Source: Trueperaceae bacterium (GTDB taxonomy: Bacteria; Deinococcota; Deinococci; Deinococcales; Trueperaceae). From it: a DNA stretch of 64,000 nucleotides. Positions 25,103-34,263 of this stretch are shown here, piece after piece; position 1 is the stretch's first letter, and each line of letters starts with the position of its first letter. The notes beneath the pieces were generated by a model. That model was not told the DNA's origin. It saw nothing but the letters and a program-made list of their open reading frames with translations, and did not search any database. Made by a program: the position numbers and the translations under genes. The stretch spans positions 143,773 to 207,772 of the forward strand of contig DASVCN010000041.1 in assembly GCA_036381595.1 (NCBI GenBank), written 5' to 3'.

Positions 25103-26167
25103 ATGACGCTCGCCAAGGAAACCGGCGCCGCGCCGGTCGCCCTCGAGGGCGTGACCAAGAAGTTCGGCGCCGACGTGGTCGCGGTCGACGCGCTCGATCT
25201 CGCGATCGAGCCCGGTTCCCTCGTCACCCTGTTGGGACCGTCGGGCTGCGGCAAGACGACCACCCTGCGGATGATCGCCGGTCTGGAGCGGGCCACCGGT
25301 GGCCGCATCCTCATCGACGGCAGCGACGTCACCCGCCTGCCCGCCAACCTGCGCGACGTGACCATGGTGTTCCAGAGTTACGCGCTGTTCCCCCACATGA
25401 ACGTCTTCGACAACGTCGCCTATGGGCTACGGGTCGCAGGGGTCTCGGGGTCGGAGCTCGCTCGGCGCGTCGACGAGGCGTTGGAGATGGTGGGCATGCA
25501 GGGCCTGGAGAGGCGCTCCTCGGCAGCCCTTTCCGGAGGCCAGCAGCAGCGGGTCGCTCTCGCCCGGGCGCTGGTGATGGAGCCCCGGGTCCTGCTCTTC
25601 GACGAGCCGCTCTCGAATCTGGATGCGAAGCTCAGGCGCCGGGTCCGTCAGGACATCCGTGACCTTCAGCAGCGCCTGGGCATAACCAGCGTCTACGTCA
25701 CTCACGACCAGGAGGAGGCGCTGGCGATAAGCGACGTGATCGTCGTGATGCGGGACGGCAAGGTCCAGCAGACCGGTTCTCCGCATGAGCTCTACACCAG
25801 GCCCGCGAACCGGTTCGTCGCCGACTTCATCGGCTCTGCGACCTTCCTGCCCGGCAGCTTCGACGGGGAGTGCGTCACGCTCGCTCAGCACACCTTCCGC
25901 CACGCTCAGGAGACGGGGCCCGGGGATGTCACCGTGATGGTCCGACCAGAAGCGGTCCGCGTGTCCGTCGACGGGCCCGGCCTGCCGGCAACGGTCAAGA
26001 GCGTCAGCTACCTCGGTCTCGCCACCGACGTGCTGTTCGAAACGCCCGTCGGCGAACTTGCCGCTACGATCAGTGGCGAGGGTAGGCCCGACCTCCGTCG
26101 CGGCGATCAGGTCTCGCTCGAATTCCACCCGGCGGGGATCTACCTGCTGCCGGCGGTTCAGGCGTAG
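25103..26167 (+). CDS. ABC transporter ATP-binding protein (PotA/FbpC/AfuC type)
   Basis: A 354-aa importer ATPase: Walker A GPSGCGKT (~47), Q-loop VFQSYALFPHMNVFDNV, signature LSGGQQQRVALARAL, Walker B VLLFDEPLSNLD, switch His in VTHDQEEAL. A C-terminal TOBE/regulatory domain follows (~240-354: VMVRPEAVRV, LEFHPAGIYLL). GAGAGG lies 7 nt before the ATG. Completes the importer with the two genes upstream. Confidence 0.94.
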   Translation: MTLAKETGAAPVALEGVTKKFGADVVAVDALDLAIEPGSLVTLLGPSGCGKTTTLRMIAGLERATGGRILIDGSDVTRLPANLRDVTMVFQSYALFPHMNVFDNVAYGLRVAGVSGSELARRVDEALEMVGMQGLERRSSAALSGGQQQRVALARALVMEPRVLLFDEPLSNLDAKLRRRVRQDIRDLQQRLGITSVYVTHDQEEALAISDVIVVMRDGKVQQTGSPHELYTRPANRFVADFIGSATFLPGSFDGECVTLAQHTFRHAQETGPGDVTVMVRPEAVRVSVDGPGLPATVKSVSYLGLATDVLFETPVGELAATISGEGRPDLRRGDQVSLEFHPAGIYLLPAVQA

Positions 26168-26188
26168 CACGGCTTCGAGCGACTCCGG

Positions 26189-26950
26189 ATGGAACCGATA
26201 CGCCTCCTGGTCGTAGACATAGACGGCTGCCTCGTGGCGGTCGAACACGCTGCCTACGACCTCGGGAATCTCGCCCGAGTGGCGGAGTTGAACCGCTCGA
26301 GCCTGACCGACCCAGCCGTGCCGCCACTGACCATCCTCTCGGGGAGGCCCCATCCGTACGTCGACGCGCTGATGCAGGTCCTCGACATCCGGGTGCCCGC
26401 CATCTTCGAGAACGGCGCGGGGTTGGCGGTTCGCTCGCCCTACACCGCTCGTTACCGCGCCGAGGTCGAGAGGGGGCGCGTGTCGCTGGCCGTACTGGCG
26501 CGCGAGCTGGGGGGTCGGCCGGAACTCACCATCCAACCGGGGAAGAGCGCCTCTCTGACGGTGTTCCCAGTCGATCCCGATGAAGGCATCGAGGGGATCG
26601 AGCGGCTGCTCGAGGAGATCGTCGAGCGAGAGGCGCTCGAACTGGTCCTCGACCCGGCGCAGGAGTGCGTCAATGTGCTGGTGCGGGGCGTGGACAAGGG
26701 TCTGGGCCTGCGTTGGCTCGCCGACGAGCTGGCGCTTCCGTTGTCTCAGATCGCGGGCATCGGCGACAGCCTGGGCGACCTGGCCTGGCTCGAGCTGTGC
26801 GGGTTCTCGTGCGCCCCGGCGAATGCCGTGGAGGCGGTGCAGCTGCGAGTCGACTCGGTTTCGGAGTTCGAGGACGTTCGCGCGGTCGAAGAGCTGTACA
26901 GGGCCGTGATCGAGCGGAACCGGAGAGCCACCTCGAGCCTCGCCGAGTAG
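26189..26950 (+). CDS. HAD-family phosphatase (Cof/sucrose-phosphatase type, C2 cap)
   Basis: A 253-aa HAD hydrolase. Motif I is VVDIDGCLV (nucleophile Asp and general acid Asp), motif II is TILSGRP, motif III Lys is in VDKGLGLRWL, motif IV is GIGDSLGDLAWL. A C2-type cap lies between II and III, as in sugar phosphatases (phosphoglycolate, mannosyl-3-phosphoglycerate, sucrose phosphate). It starts 21 nt after the ABC ATPase and is likely in the same operon, which suggests removal of phosphate from the imported compound. Substrate is inference. Confidence 0.85.
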   Translation: MEPIRLLVVDIDGCLVAVEHAAYDLGNLARVAELNRSSLTDPAVPPLTILSGRPHPYVDALMQVLDIRVPAIFENGAGLAVRSPYTARYRAEVERGRVSLAVLARELGGRPELTIQPGKSASLTVFPVDPDEGIEGIERLLEEIVEREALELVLDPAQECVNVLVRGVDKGLGLRWLADELALPLSQIAGIGDSLGDLAWLELCGFSCAPANAVEAVQLRVDSVSEFEDVRAVEELYRAVIERNRRATSSLAE

Positions 26951-26995
26951 CCGCGGTCCAGGCGGCTCCCGGCGCTCGTCTTTCGCGACGCTTCC

Positions 26996-27760
26996 CTAGC
27001 CGAACCACTCCTTCAGCACCGGCGCCAACGCCTCGATGTCGACGTCGTGGGTCTGCTCCGGTATCGACAGGAGCCGGCCATCAGGTAGCGCCCCGGCGAG
27101 CGCTTTCGCCGGTTCTCTGAGTGTTGGCGGGCTTTTCTCACCGTCTATCACGAGAGTCGGAACGGTGATCCGGGAGGCGTCGGCCATCTCGAACCGTTCG
27201 GTGATCCTCAGGTCGTAGACGAGCGTGTGCGCCAGGCCCGCGAGACCGGGCCAGAAGGGCGCGTCGCGCATCCCGGCGACCATCTGCGGCGGCATGCCCA
27301 CCGCTTCGGTCATGAACAGCGAAGCGGCATCCTCGCGCTTGCCTGCGGATACCAGCCCCGCTACCCGGGTCGCCAGGTCGCCAGCGGGACCTATCCGGAT
27401 CGGCGGCTCGTACACCGCGAGCTTGGACACCGCCAAGCCGTTCGCCGCGGCAGTGAGGGCGAGGATCGCCCCCGACGAGTGGCCGTAGAGGTGGGCGGTG
27501 CCGCCGGCCGCCCAGAAGATTTCCTCGAGGTCCTCCAACTCCCGCTCAATGGCGTACGGCGCTGCGTCCCCGCTATCTCCTCTGCCCCGCCGATCGTAGG
27601 TGAACACGGAGAAGTCGCTGCCAAGGAGCCGGGCAAGCGGCATCCCGGAAACCGGAGAGCTGCGGGTGTTGAAGGCGCCGCCCACCAGCACCACCGGCGG
27701 ACCGTCGCCGCACTGTTCGACTGCGATCACGGTTCCGTCTTTCGATCGTACTCGCCTCAT
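26996..27760 (-). CDS. alpha/beta hydrolase
   Basis: A 254-aa cytoplasmic hydrolase. It has the oxyanion GGAFNTR segment, FTYDRRGRGDSGD, the nucleophile elbow YGHSSGAIL (catalytic Ser), VPTLVIDGEKSP (Asp region) and a C-terminal THDVD (His). Start ATG 27760 is set by GGAGG 5 nt upstream, dropping 41 upstream in-frame codons. It diverges from iolD across a 206-nt gap containing a 20-bp palindrome. Substrate unknown; members of this type include esterases and lactonases. Confidence 0.85.
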   Translation of the reverse strand: MRRVRSKDGTVIAVEQCGDGPPVVLVGGAFNTRSSPVSGMPLARLLGSDFSVFTYDRRGRGDSGDAAPYAIERELEDLEEIFWAAGGTAHLYGHSSGAILALTAAANGLAVSKLAVYEPPIRIGPAGDLATRVAGLVSAGKREDAASLFMTEAVGMPPQMVAGMRDAPFWPGLAGLAHTLVYDLRITERFEMADASRITVPTLVIDGEKSPPTLREPAKALAGALPDGRLLSIPEQTHDVDIEALAPVLKEWFG

Positions 27761-27851
27761 CTGACCTCCGATGCTGGTCGTCACTGGGGTCGGGAGACCG
27801 GTGCGGCGCGTGTCGGCCTGAATAGAGGTAGATCCAGTTACCCGGCGTGCG

Positions 27852-27871
27852 ATGAGTGTAGATGCACTCAT
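27852..27871. promoter_or_regulatory. palindrome ATGAGTG-N6-CACTCAT between hydrolase and iolD
   Basis: A perfect 7-bp inverted repeat with a 6-bp spacer lies centrally in the divergent gap, about 95 nt upstream of iolD. This spacing fits a dimeric regulator operator (TetR/GntR/LacI-like). No such regulator gene is adjacent, so the link to inositol control is inference. Confidence 0.4.
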
Positions 27872-27966
27872 GTGTAGTGTCAACAGTTGTCGCCGCTGCC
27901 CCCGCCGCAGCCTTTCTGGCGACCTGGTCAGGTGTCATATTGGAGGAAAGTCCGGAGGTGCGGTAG

Positions 27967-29838
27967 ATGAAGACTTCGAGGCTGACCGTCGGCCAGGCGA
28001 TCGTCAGGTTCCTGGCTGCGCAGTTCAGCGAGCGTGACGGGGAGGAGCAGCGGCTCATCCCCGGTTTCTGGGCGATCCTCGGACACGGGAACGTCACCGG
28101 CCTGGGTCAGGCGCTGCAGGAGTTGGGCTCGCAGTACGACCTGCCGACCTACCGGCCGCAGAACGAGCAGGCCATGGTGCACGCAGCCGCGGCTTTCGCC
28201 AAGCACCGAGACAGGCTGGCGACCTTCGCCTGCACCGCCTCGATAGGCCCCGGCTCGAGCAACATGCTCACCGCCGTCGCGGGCGCGACCATCAACCGGC
28301 TCCCGGTGCTGCTCTTCCCCTCCGACTACTTCGCCAACCGGATCCCCGATCCGGTCCTCCAGCAGCTCGAGCATCCTACCGAGCACGACGTGAGCGTCAA
28401 CGATGCCTTCCGACCCGTATCGCGCTTCTTCACCCGCATCGGTCGAGCCGAGCAGCTGCTCTCGGCCCTCCCCGAAGCGATGCGCGTGCTCACCGACCCG
28501 GCCGAGACCGGTGCGGTCACCATCGCCCTGCCCGAGGACGTGCAGACCGAAGCGTACGACTGGCCCGCGGCCTTCTTCGAGCGCCGGGTCTGGCGCGTCA
28601 GGCGGCCTCGCTCCGAACGGGAACCGCTCGAACAGGCGGCCCGGCTGCTCGCCGAGTCGCAACGGCCACTTATGGTCGCCGGCGGCGGCGCGATCTATTC
28701 AGGAGCGAGCGAGTCGCTCGCACGGTTCTCTTCCGAATTCGGGGTTCCGGTTTGCGAGACACAGGCGGGCAAGGGGGTGATCCCCTGGAACCATCCGATG
28801 AACGCGGGACCGGTGGGGGCCAACGGGGGGACGGCGGCGAACAGGTTGGCGCGCGACGCCGACCTCGTCATAGCCCTCGGCACCAGGCTGGGCGACTTCG
28901 CGACCGGATCGAAGACAGCCTTCCAGAACCCCGCAGTCCGCTTCGTCTCGGTCAACGTGGCTTCGTTCGACGCCCACAAGCTCCGCTCCCTCCCGCTCGT
29001 CGCCGATGCGCGCAGCGCGCTGGAGGACCTGAGCGACCTCCTGAGCGCGAGCGGCTACCGGGGCACCGGCGCCGCCTACCGCGCAGAGCTAGGCGAACTG
29101 AAGCGCCAGTGGCAGAGCAGCGTCGACGACCTGCGACGGGTCCGCGAGCCGGCGAAACTCGCGCAGTCGGAGGTCATGGGCCTCGTGAACGATGCCGTGG
29201 GCGGCCGTGCGACGGTGGTCTGCGCAGCCGGGAGCATGCCGGGCGACCTCCTCAAGCTGTGGCGACCAGAGGACCCGAAGGCGTACCACCTCGAGTACGG
29301 CTACTCCTGCATGGGCTACGAGATCCCAGCCGGCCTGGGCGTCAAACTGGCCGAACCGGAGCGGGAGGTCGTCGTCTTCATCGGCGACGGCTCATATCTG
29401 ATGATGAACAGCGAGATCGTGACCGCTGTGGCCGAGAGGCTGGACCTCACCGTCGTGCTCGTGGACAACCACGGCTTCCAGTCGATACATGGGCTTCAGC
29501 GGGCCTCGGGCACCCCTTCGTTCATCAACGAGCTGCGCTTCCGTGAGCCCGACGGTGAACTCGATGGGCCCTACGTGCCGATCGACTTCGTGCGCCACGC
29601 CGAGGCGATGGGCGCCAGAGCCGTACGGGCAGATACCGCCGACGAGCTGAAGCGGGCACTAGCCGCCGAACGGGGCGGGGTGAGGGTGATAGTCGTTCCC
29701 GTGGATCCCGAGCGGCGCGTGCCGTCTTTCGAGGGCTGGTGGGACGTTCCGATCGCTCAGGCCACGGAGCAGCAGAGCGTCGAGCGAGCGAGAACCGAGT
29801 ACGAAGAAGGCCGAAAGAAGCAGCGGGTCTACCGATGA
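27967..29838 (+). CDS. iolD: 3D-(3,5/4)-trihydroxycyclohexane-1,2-dione hydrolase
   Basis: A 623-aa thiamine diphosphate enzyme that opens the ring of the inositol breakdown intermediate. ThDP-family motifs: GHGNVTGLGQAL and PTYRPQNEQAMVHAA at the N-terminus (catalytic Glu region), a central domain, and the ThDP motif GDGSYLMMNSEIVTAV near residue 475 followed by DNHGFQSIHGLQ. Length fits IolD. The start is supported by GGAGG 9 nt upstream. First gene of the iol cluster, divergent from the hydrolase gene. Confidence 0.95.
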   Translation: MKTSRLTVGQAIVRFLAAQFSERDGEEQRLIPGFWAILGHGNVTGLGQALQELGSQYDLPTYRPQNEQAMVHAAAAFAKHRDRLATFACTASIGPGSSNMLTAVAGATINRLPVLLFPSDYFANRIPDPVLQQLEHPTEHDVSVNDAFRPVSRFFTRIGRAEQLLSALPEAMRVLTDPAETGAVTIALPEDVQTEAYDWPAAFFERRVWRVRRPRSEREPLEQAARLLAESQRPLMVAGGGAIYSGASESLARFSSEFGVPVCETQAGKGVIPWNHPMNAGPVGANGGTAANRLARDADLVIALGTRLGDFATGSKTAFQNPAVRFVSVNVASFDAHKLRSLPLVADARSALEDLSDLLSASGYRGTGAAYRAELGELKRQWQSSVDDLRRVREPAKLAQSEVMGLVNDAVGGRATVVCAAGSMPGDLLKLWRPEDPKAYHLEYGYSCMGYEIPAGLGVKLAEPEREVVVFIGDGSYLMMNSEIVTAVAERLDLTVVLVDNHGFQSIHGLQRASGTPSFINELRFREPDGELDGPYVPIDFVRHAEAMGARAVRADTADELKRALAAERGGVRVIVVPVDPERRVPSFEGWWDVPIAQATEQQSVERARTEYEEGRKKQRVYR

Positions 29839-29860
29839 GCCCTCACCGACAGGAGATCAG

Positions 29861-30904
29861 ATGAGCAGCCGTTTCGAAGGCAAGGACCGGTTGGGTTTCG
29901 CCGTAATCGGCGCCGGAAGGATCGGCAACCTGCACGCCCGCCACATCGCCGGTGCGGTCGACGGAGCCGCGCTGGTCGCGGTGATGGACGCCGACCAGAC
30001 TGCAGCCGAGAGGGCCGCGTTCGCAGGCGCATACGCCACCACCGAACTCGAGCGCGTCCTGGCTGACGAGTCGGTCGACGCCGTGCTCATCGCCTCGCCC
30101 ACCTCGCTCCACGCGCAGCAGCTCATGGCAGCGGCGGCCGCGGGCAAGGCGATCTTCTGCGAGAAGCCGATAGCCCTCGACCTGGGGGAGACGATAGAGG
30201 CGATGGACGCGGTCGAGACGGCAGGCCTGCCCTTCCAGATCGGCTTCAACCGGCGTTTCGATCCCGGCTACGCGGAGTTGGCGAGAGCGGTTCGAGCGGG
30301 CGAGCTGGGTCGTCCGGAGATGTTCCGCAGCCAGTCTTCCGACCCGGCGCCGCCACCACGGGAGTACGCTGCCACGTCGGGGGGCATCTACCGTGACACG
30401 GTCATCCACGACATCGACACGGCACGCTTCGTCGTAGGTGAGATCGAGACCGTCTCGGCGTTGGGCAGGGTGATGGCCGACCCGTACCTGGCCCAGGTGG
30501 GAGACATCGACGTGAGCATCCTCAGCCTCGAATTCGCCGGCGATCCGGGACCGATCGGCGTGTTGATGAACCACCGCCGCACCATCTACGGTTACGACCT
30601 GAGGGTCGAGGTGCACTGCGAGAAGGGCAAACTGGTCACCGAGGCCGAACGCGCGACGGACGTCTGGCGCTACGATCAGAAGGGGATCCACGGCGACTAC
30701 ATCTTCTACTTCATCGAACGCTTCCGCGACGCCTATCGGCTGGAGGTGCAGGCGTTCGTCGATGCGGTGCGGGAGGGGCGCCCACCGAGCCCGGGAACCA
30801 GGGACGCGGTGGAGTCGCTCCGGGTCGCCGTCGCCGCCACCGAGAGCCTCCATACCGGGAAGCCCGTGAGGGTGGCGGAGATTCATAAGAGGCAGGTGCG
30901 GTGA
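29861..30904 (+). CDS. iolG: myo-inositol 2-dehydrogenase
   Basis: A 347-aa Gfo/Idh/MocA enzyme oxidising myo-inositol to scyllo-inosose. Motifs: IGAGRIGNLHARHI, FCEKPIALDLGE (EKP), GFNRRFDPGYAEL, and IYRDTVIHDIDTARFVVGE with the catalytic Asp/His pair. AGGAG precedes the ATG. Its stop overlaps the iolB GTG by 4 nt. Location inside the iol cluster makes the specific call strong. Confidence 0.93.
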   Translation: MSSRFEGKDRLGFAVIGAGRIGNLHARHIAGAVDGAALVAVMDADQTAAERAAFAGAYATTELERVLADESVDAVLIASPTSLHAQQLMAAAAAGKAIFCEKPIALDLGETIEAMDAVETAGLPFQIGFNRRFDPGYAELARAVRAGELGRPEMFRSQSSDPAPPPREYAATSGGIYRDTVIHDIDTARFVVGEIETVSALGRVMADPYLAQVGDIDVSILSLEFAGDPGPIGVLMNHRRTIYGYDLRVEVHCEKGKLVTEAERATDVWRYDQKGIHGDYIFYFIERFRDAYRLEVQAFVDAVREGRPPSPGTRDAVESLRVAVAATESLHTGKPVRVAEIHKRQVR

Positions 30905-31731
30905 ACGTGGAACACAAGATCGAGCTGGGCAACGGCGTCCACATCACGCCGGAACGAGCCGGCTGGAAGAGCCTCGAGTTCGGGGTGCAGAGGTATGCCG
31001 CCGGCAAGGGCGTCGCACATGAAACCGGCGGGAGCGAGTTGTGCATCGTCTTCCTCTCGGGGGACGCTACCGTAGCGGCCGCTGGCAAGGAGTGGCGCAT
31101 CGAGGGCCGGAGGGACGTTTTCGCGGGCCTGCCTCATGCCGTGTACGTGCCGCCCGGCGAGCAGTTCGAGCTGAAGGCCGAGACCGACATCGAGGTCGCC
31201 CTGGCGTCGGCGCCTGCCGAAGGGAAACTGGCACCGCGCCTCATCACCCCCGATGACGTGAAGGTCGAGATCCGAGGGGGCCACAACGCCACCCGGCAGA
31301 TAAGCCACGTAATCGATCCCGGCGATGCGGAGCACCTGCTGTGCGTCGAGGTCTACACCCCCTCCGGCAACTGGAGCTCCTACCCGCCCCACAAGCACGA
31401 CGTGCAGGCGCTGCCCGACGAGGTCGACCTCGAGGAGGTCTACCACTACCGGATCCAGCCGCCCGACGGCTGGGCGCTGCAGCGGCTCTACAACGACGAC
31501 CGTTCGCTCGACGAGGTGATCATCGCCCAGAATGGTGACACCGTGCTGGTGCGCGAGGGCTATCACCCGGTGGCTGCGGCTCCGGGCTACGACTGCTACT
31601 ACCTGAACTTCCTCGCCGGCGAGACGCCGCTGTGGGTAGCGCGTGACGAGCCGCAACTCGCCTGGGTGCGTGGCAACTGGGAGGGTTCGGCCGAGAGGTT
31701 GCGTCTTCCGCTGGAAGGTTCGGGCAGATGA
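30901..31731 (+). CDS. iolB: 5-deoxy-glucuronate isomerase
   Basis: A 276-aa cupin-type isomerase converting 5-deoxyglucuronate to 5-dehydro-2-deoxygluconate. The metal-binding cupin cluster is in SYPPHKHDVQALPDEVDLEEVYHYR (two His, Glu). VREGYHPVAAAPGYDCYYLNFLAG near the end is the conserved IolB block. GTG start in a GTGA overlap with iolG. Length fits the family (~270 aa). Confidence 0.94.
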   Translation: MNVEHKIELGNGVHITPERAGWKSLEFGVQRYAAGKGVAHETGGSELCIVFLSGDATVAAAGKEWRIEGRRDVFAGLPHAVYVPPGEQFELKAETDIEVALASAPAEGKLAPRLITPDDVKVEIRGGHNATRQISHVIDPGDAEHLLCVEVYTPSGNWSSYPPHKHDVQALPDEVDLEEVYHYRIQPPDGWALQRLYNDDRSLDEVIIAQNGDTVLVREGYHPVAAAPGYDCYYLNFLAGETPLWVARDEPQLAWVRGNWEGSAERLRLPLEGSGR

Positions 31732-31783
31732 GCCGACGTGACGCCGTCCTCACCGACGTCGGAGCCGGCGGCAGGGTGGACGA

Positions 31784-32707
31784 GTGAGCGACCGGTTACA
31801 GGTGGGCAACGCTCCCTGCTCTTGGGGCACTATCGAAGGCTTCGAGAAGACGATCCCGTACTCGCAGATGCTCGACGAGCTCACGCAGACCGGCTTCCGC
31901 GGCACCGAGCTCGGAGACTACGGCTTCATGCCCACCGATCCCGCGAGGCTGCGCGAGGAGCTCGCCTCCCGCGGGTTGACGATGTTGGGGGCCTATCACG
32001 GGGTCTACCTGCGCGACCCGAAGGCGCATCCGGAAGGCGCAGAGAAGGGTGTTGCCATCGCCAGGTTGCTGGCGGCGGTTGCCGACGTTGGCGACCGGAA
32101 CTGGCGCCCCTTCCTGGTGCTGGCCGACGAACACAGCCGCGACCCGGTTCGCCTCGCGAAAGCCGGCCGGATCACCGAGGAACTCGGCTTGACTGCCGAC
32201 GACCGGTCGGTATTCGCGCAGGGGGCCCGGGCTTTCGCGGAGAGGGTCGCGGGGGAAACCGGCATCGAAACTGTCTTCCACCCTCACTGCGCCGGCTACG
32301 TCGAGACTCCGGACGAGATAGAGCGCTTCTGCGAGCTCAGCGGTCTGGGTATCGTCTTCGATACCGGACACTACCTCTACGGCACCGGTTCCTCTGACGG
32401 CAACCTCGTTCTCGACGGGCTCGAGCGCTTCGAGGAGAACCTTCGCTACGTCCATTTCAAGGACCTCGACCCCGGCGTCGCCGATCGGGCGCGAAGGCAG
32501 GGGCTCGACTATCGGGCCGCCGTGGGCGAAGGGGTATTCTGCGAGCTCGGAGAGGGCAGCGTGGACTTCGGGGCGGTGCTCGCCTGGTTGCGGGGCCGCG
32601 GTTACCAGGGTTGGATAACGGTGGAGCAGGACGTTCTGCCGGGAATGGGCAGCCCCAAGGAGAGCGCCAGGCGGAACCGCGAGTTCCTGCGCTCGTTGGG
32701 TCTCTAG
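31784..32707 (+). CDS. iolE: inosose dehydratase
   Basis: A 307-aa xylose-isomerase-like TIM barrel that dehydrates 2-keto-myo-inositol. Blocks: VGNAPCSWGTIEGFEKTIPY at the N-terminus, GTELGDYGF, LGAYHGVYL, FHPHCAGYVETPDEI (metal His/Glu) and VFDTGHYLYG, ending with WITVEQDVLPGMG. GTG start; 52 nt after iolB. Conservation with known IolE is clear. Confidence 0.94.
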   Translation: MSDRLQVGNAPCSWGTIEGFEKTIPYSQMLDELTQTGFRGTELGDYGFMPTDPARLREELASRGLTMLGAYHGVYLRDPKAHPEGAEKGVAIARLLAAVADVGDRNWRPFLVLADEHSRDPVRLAKAGRITEELGLTADDRSVFAQGARAFAERVAGETGIETVFHPHCAGYVETPDEIERFCELSGLGIVFDTGHYLYGTGSSDGNLVLDGLERFEENLRYVHFKDLDPGVADRARRQGLDYRAAVGEGVFCELGEGSVDFGAVLAWLRGRGYQGWITVEQDVLPGMGSPKESARRNREFLRSLGL

Positions 32708-32747
32708 ACGACAGCACGCCCAGTAGGGCGTGGTGGAGGAGGAAGAG

Positions 32748-34250
32748 ATGGACGCGACTCTAGACAGCACCGAACTGCTCGGCGCGGAACTGCTGAATTA
32801 CGTAGGCGGCAACTGGAAAAGGTCCTCGGCTGGCGAGTATGGCGAGGTGCGCAATCCGGCCACGGGCGAAACGATCGCCAAGGTACCGATGAGCGCTGCC
32901 GAGGAGGTGGACGAGGCGGTCCGGGTGGGGGCCCAAGCCTTCCCCGCATGGCGCGACACCCCGGTGGTGGACCGGATCCAGCACCTATTCCGCCTCAAGG
33001 CCCTGCTCGATTCGCACCAGGATGAACTGGCACGGCTCATTACCAACGAGTGCGGCAAGACCTACAAGGAGAGCTTCGGCGAGATGCAACGCGGCATCGA
33101 GAACGTCGAGGTCGCCTGCGGCGCGCCGATCCTGATGCAGGGGTACAACAACGAAGACATAGCCTCCGGCATCGACGAACACATGTTCCGCCAGCCGCTG
33201 GGCGTGGTGGCGGCCATCACACCGTTTAACTTCCCCGGCATGATCCCCCTCTGGTTCCTCCCCTACGCCGTGGCGACCGGCAACTGCTTCATCCTCAAGC
33301 CGAGCGAGAAGGTACCGATGACGACCCAGCTCCTCTACCGGCTCATCGAGGAGGCGGGCTTCCCGGCCGGTGTGGTGCAGCTGGTTAACGGCGGCAAGGA
33401 GACCGTGGATGCGCTCCTCGACCACGACGGCGTTCGCGCGATCTCGTTCGTCGGCTCGACGCCGGTCGCGAAGTACATCTACTCGCGGGCGACCGCGAAC
33501 GGCAAACGGGCCCAGTGCCAGGGCGGCGCCAAGAACCCAGCCGTGATCCTCCCCGACGCCGACATGGACATGTCGGCCAGGATCCTGGCCGACAGCGCAT
33601 TCGGCTGTGCGGGCCAGCGTTGCCTGGCGACGTCGGTTGCCGTCACCGTGGGCGCGGCGCGCGAGGAGATCGGCGAGCGCATAGCGCAGATCGCCAGCGA
33701 GCGGCGGGTGGGTTACGGCCTCGACGAGGGCGTGGAGATGGGTCCGGTGATCAGCGCCGAGAGCAGGGAGCGGATCGCCGGTCTCGTCGACAAGGGAGTC
33801 GCGGAGGGAGCGAAACTGCGGGTCGACGGCAGGGGACGCAAGGTCGAGGGGTTCGAGAACGGCTACTTCATGTACCCGACGATCCTCGAGGATGTCGACC
33901 CGGCGGGTGAGATCGCCGGCACCGAGATCTTCGGCCCGGTTCTGTCGATGATGCATGCCACCGACGTCGATGAGGCCATCGACATCGTCAACCGCCGCAG
34001 ATTCGGCAACCAGGCCTGCCTCTTCACCAGCTCCGGCGCAGCCGCCAGGGCTTTCCGCCACCGGGTACGGGCCGGCAACGTGGGCATAAACCTGGGTGTC
34101 GCGGCGCCGATGGCGTTCTTCCCGTTCAGCGGCTGGGGCGAGAGCTTCTTCGGCGACCTGCACGCTCAGAGCCGGCACGGGGTCGAGTTCTACACCGAGA
34201 CGAAGGTGGTCGTAGAGCGGTGGCCAAAGGAGTGGAGCCGTCAGTTCTGA
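32748..34250 (+). CDS. iolA: CoA-acylating methylmalonate-semialdehyde dehydrogenase
   Basis: A 500-aa aldehyde dehydrogenase converting malonate semialdehyde (end of the inositol pathway) to acetyl-CoA. ALDH motifs: ITPFNFPGMIPLWFLP, FVGSTPVAKYIY, QGGAKNPAVILPDAD, and GCAGQRCLATS with the catalytic Cys. IGERIAQIASERRVG and PMAFFPFSGWGESFFGD are typical of the MmsA/IolA branch. Start ATG 32748 has GGAGGAGGAAG directly upstream; the six GTG-initiated upstream codons encode that site and are excluded. Confidence 0.94.
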   Translation: MDATLDSTELLGAELLNYVGGNWKRSSAGEYGEVRNPATGETIAKVPMSAAEEVDEAVRVGAQAFPAWRDTPVVDRIQHLFRLKALLDSHQDELARLITNECGKTYKESFGEMQRGIENVEVACGAPILMQGYNNEDIASGIDEHMFRQPLGVVAAITPFNFPGMIPLWFLPYAVATGNCFILKPSEKVPMTTQLLYRLIEEAGFPAGVVQLVNGGKETVDALLDHDGVRAISFVGSTPVAKYIYSRATANGKRAQCQGGAKNPAVILPDADMDMSARILADSAFGCAGQRCLATSVAVTVGAAREEIGERIAQIASERRVGYGLDEGVEMGPVISAESRERIAGLVDKGVAEGAKLRVDGRGRKVEGFENGYFMYPTILEDVDPAGEIAGTEIFGPVLSMMHATDVDEAIDIVNRRRFGNQACLFTSSGAAARAFRHRVRAGNVGINLGVAAPMAFFPFSGWGESFFGDLHAQSRHGVEFYTETKVVVERWPKEWSRQF

Positions 34251-34263
34251 TGGCGAGGGCCTG

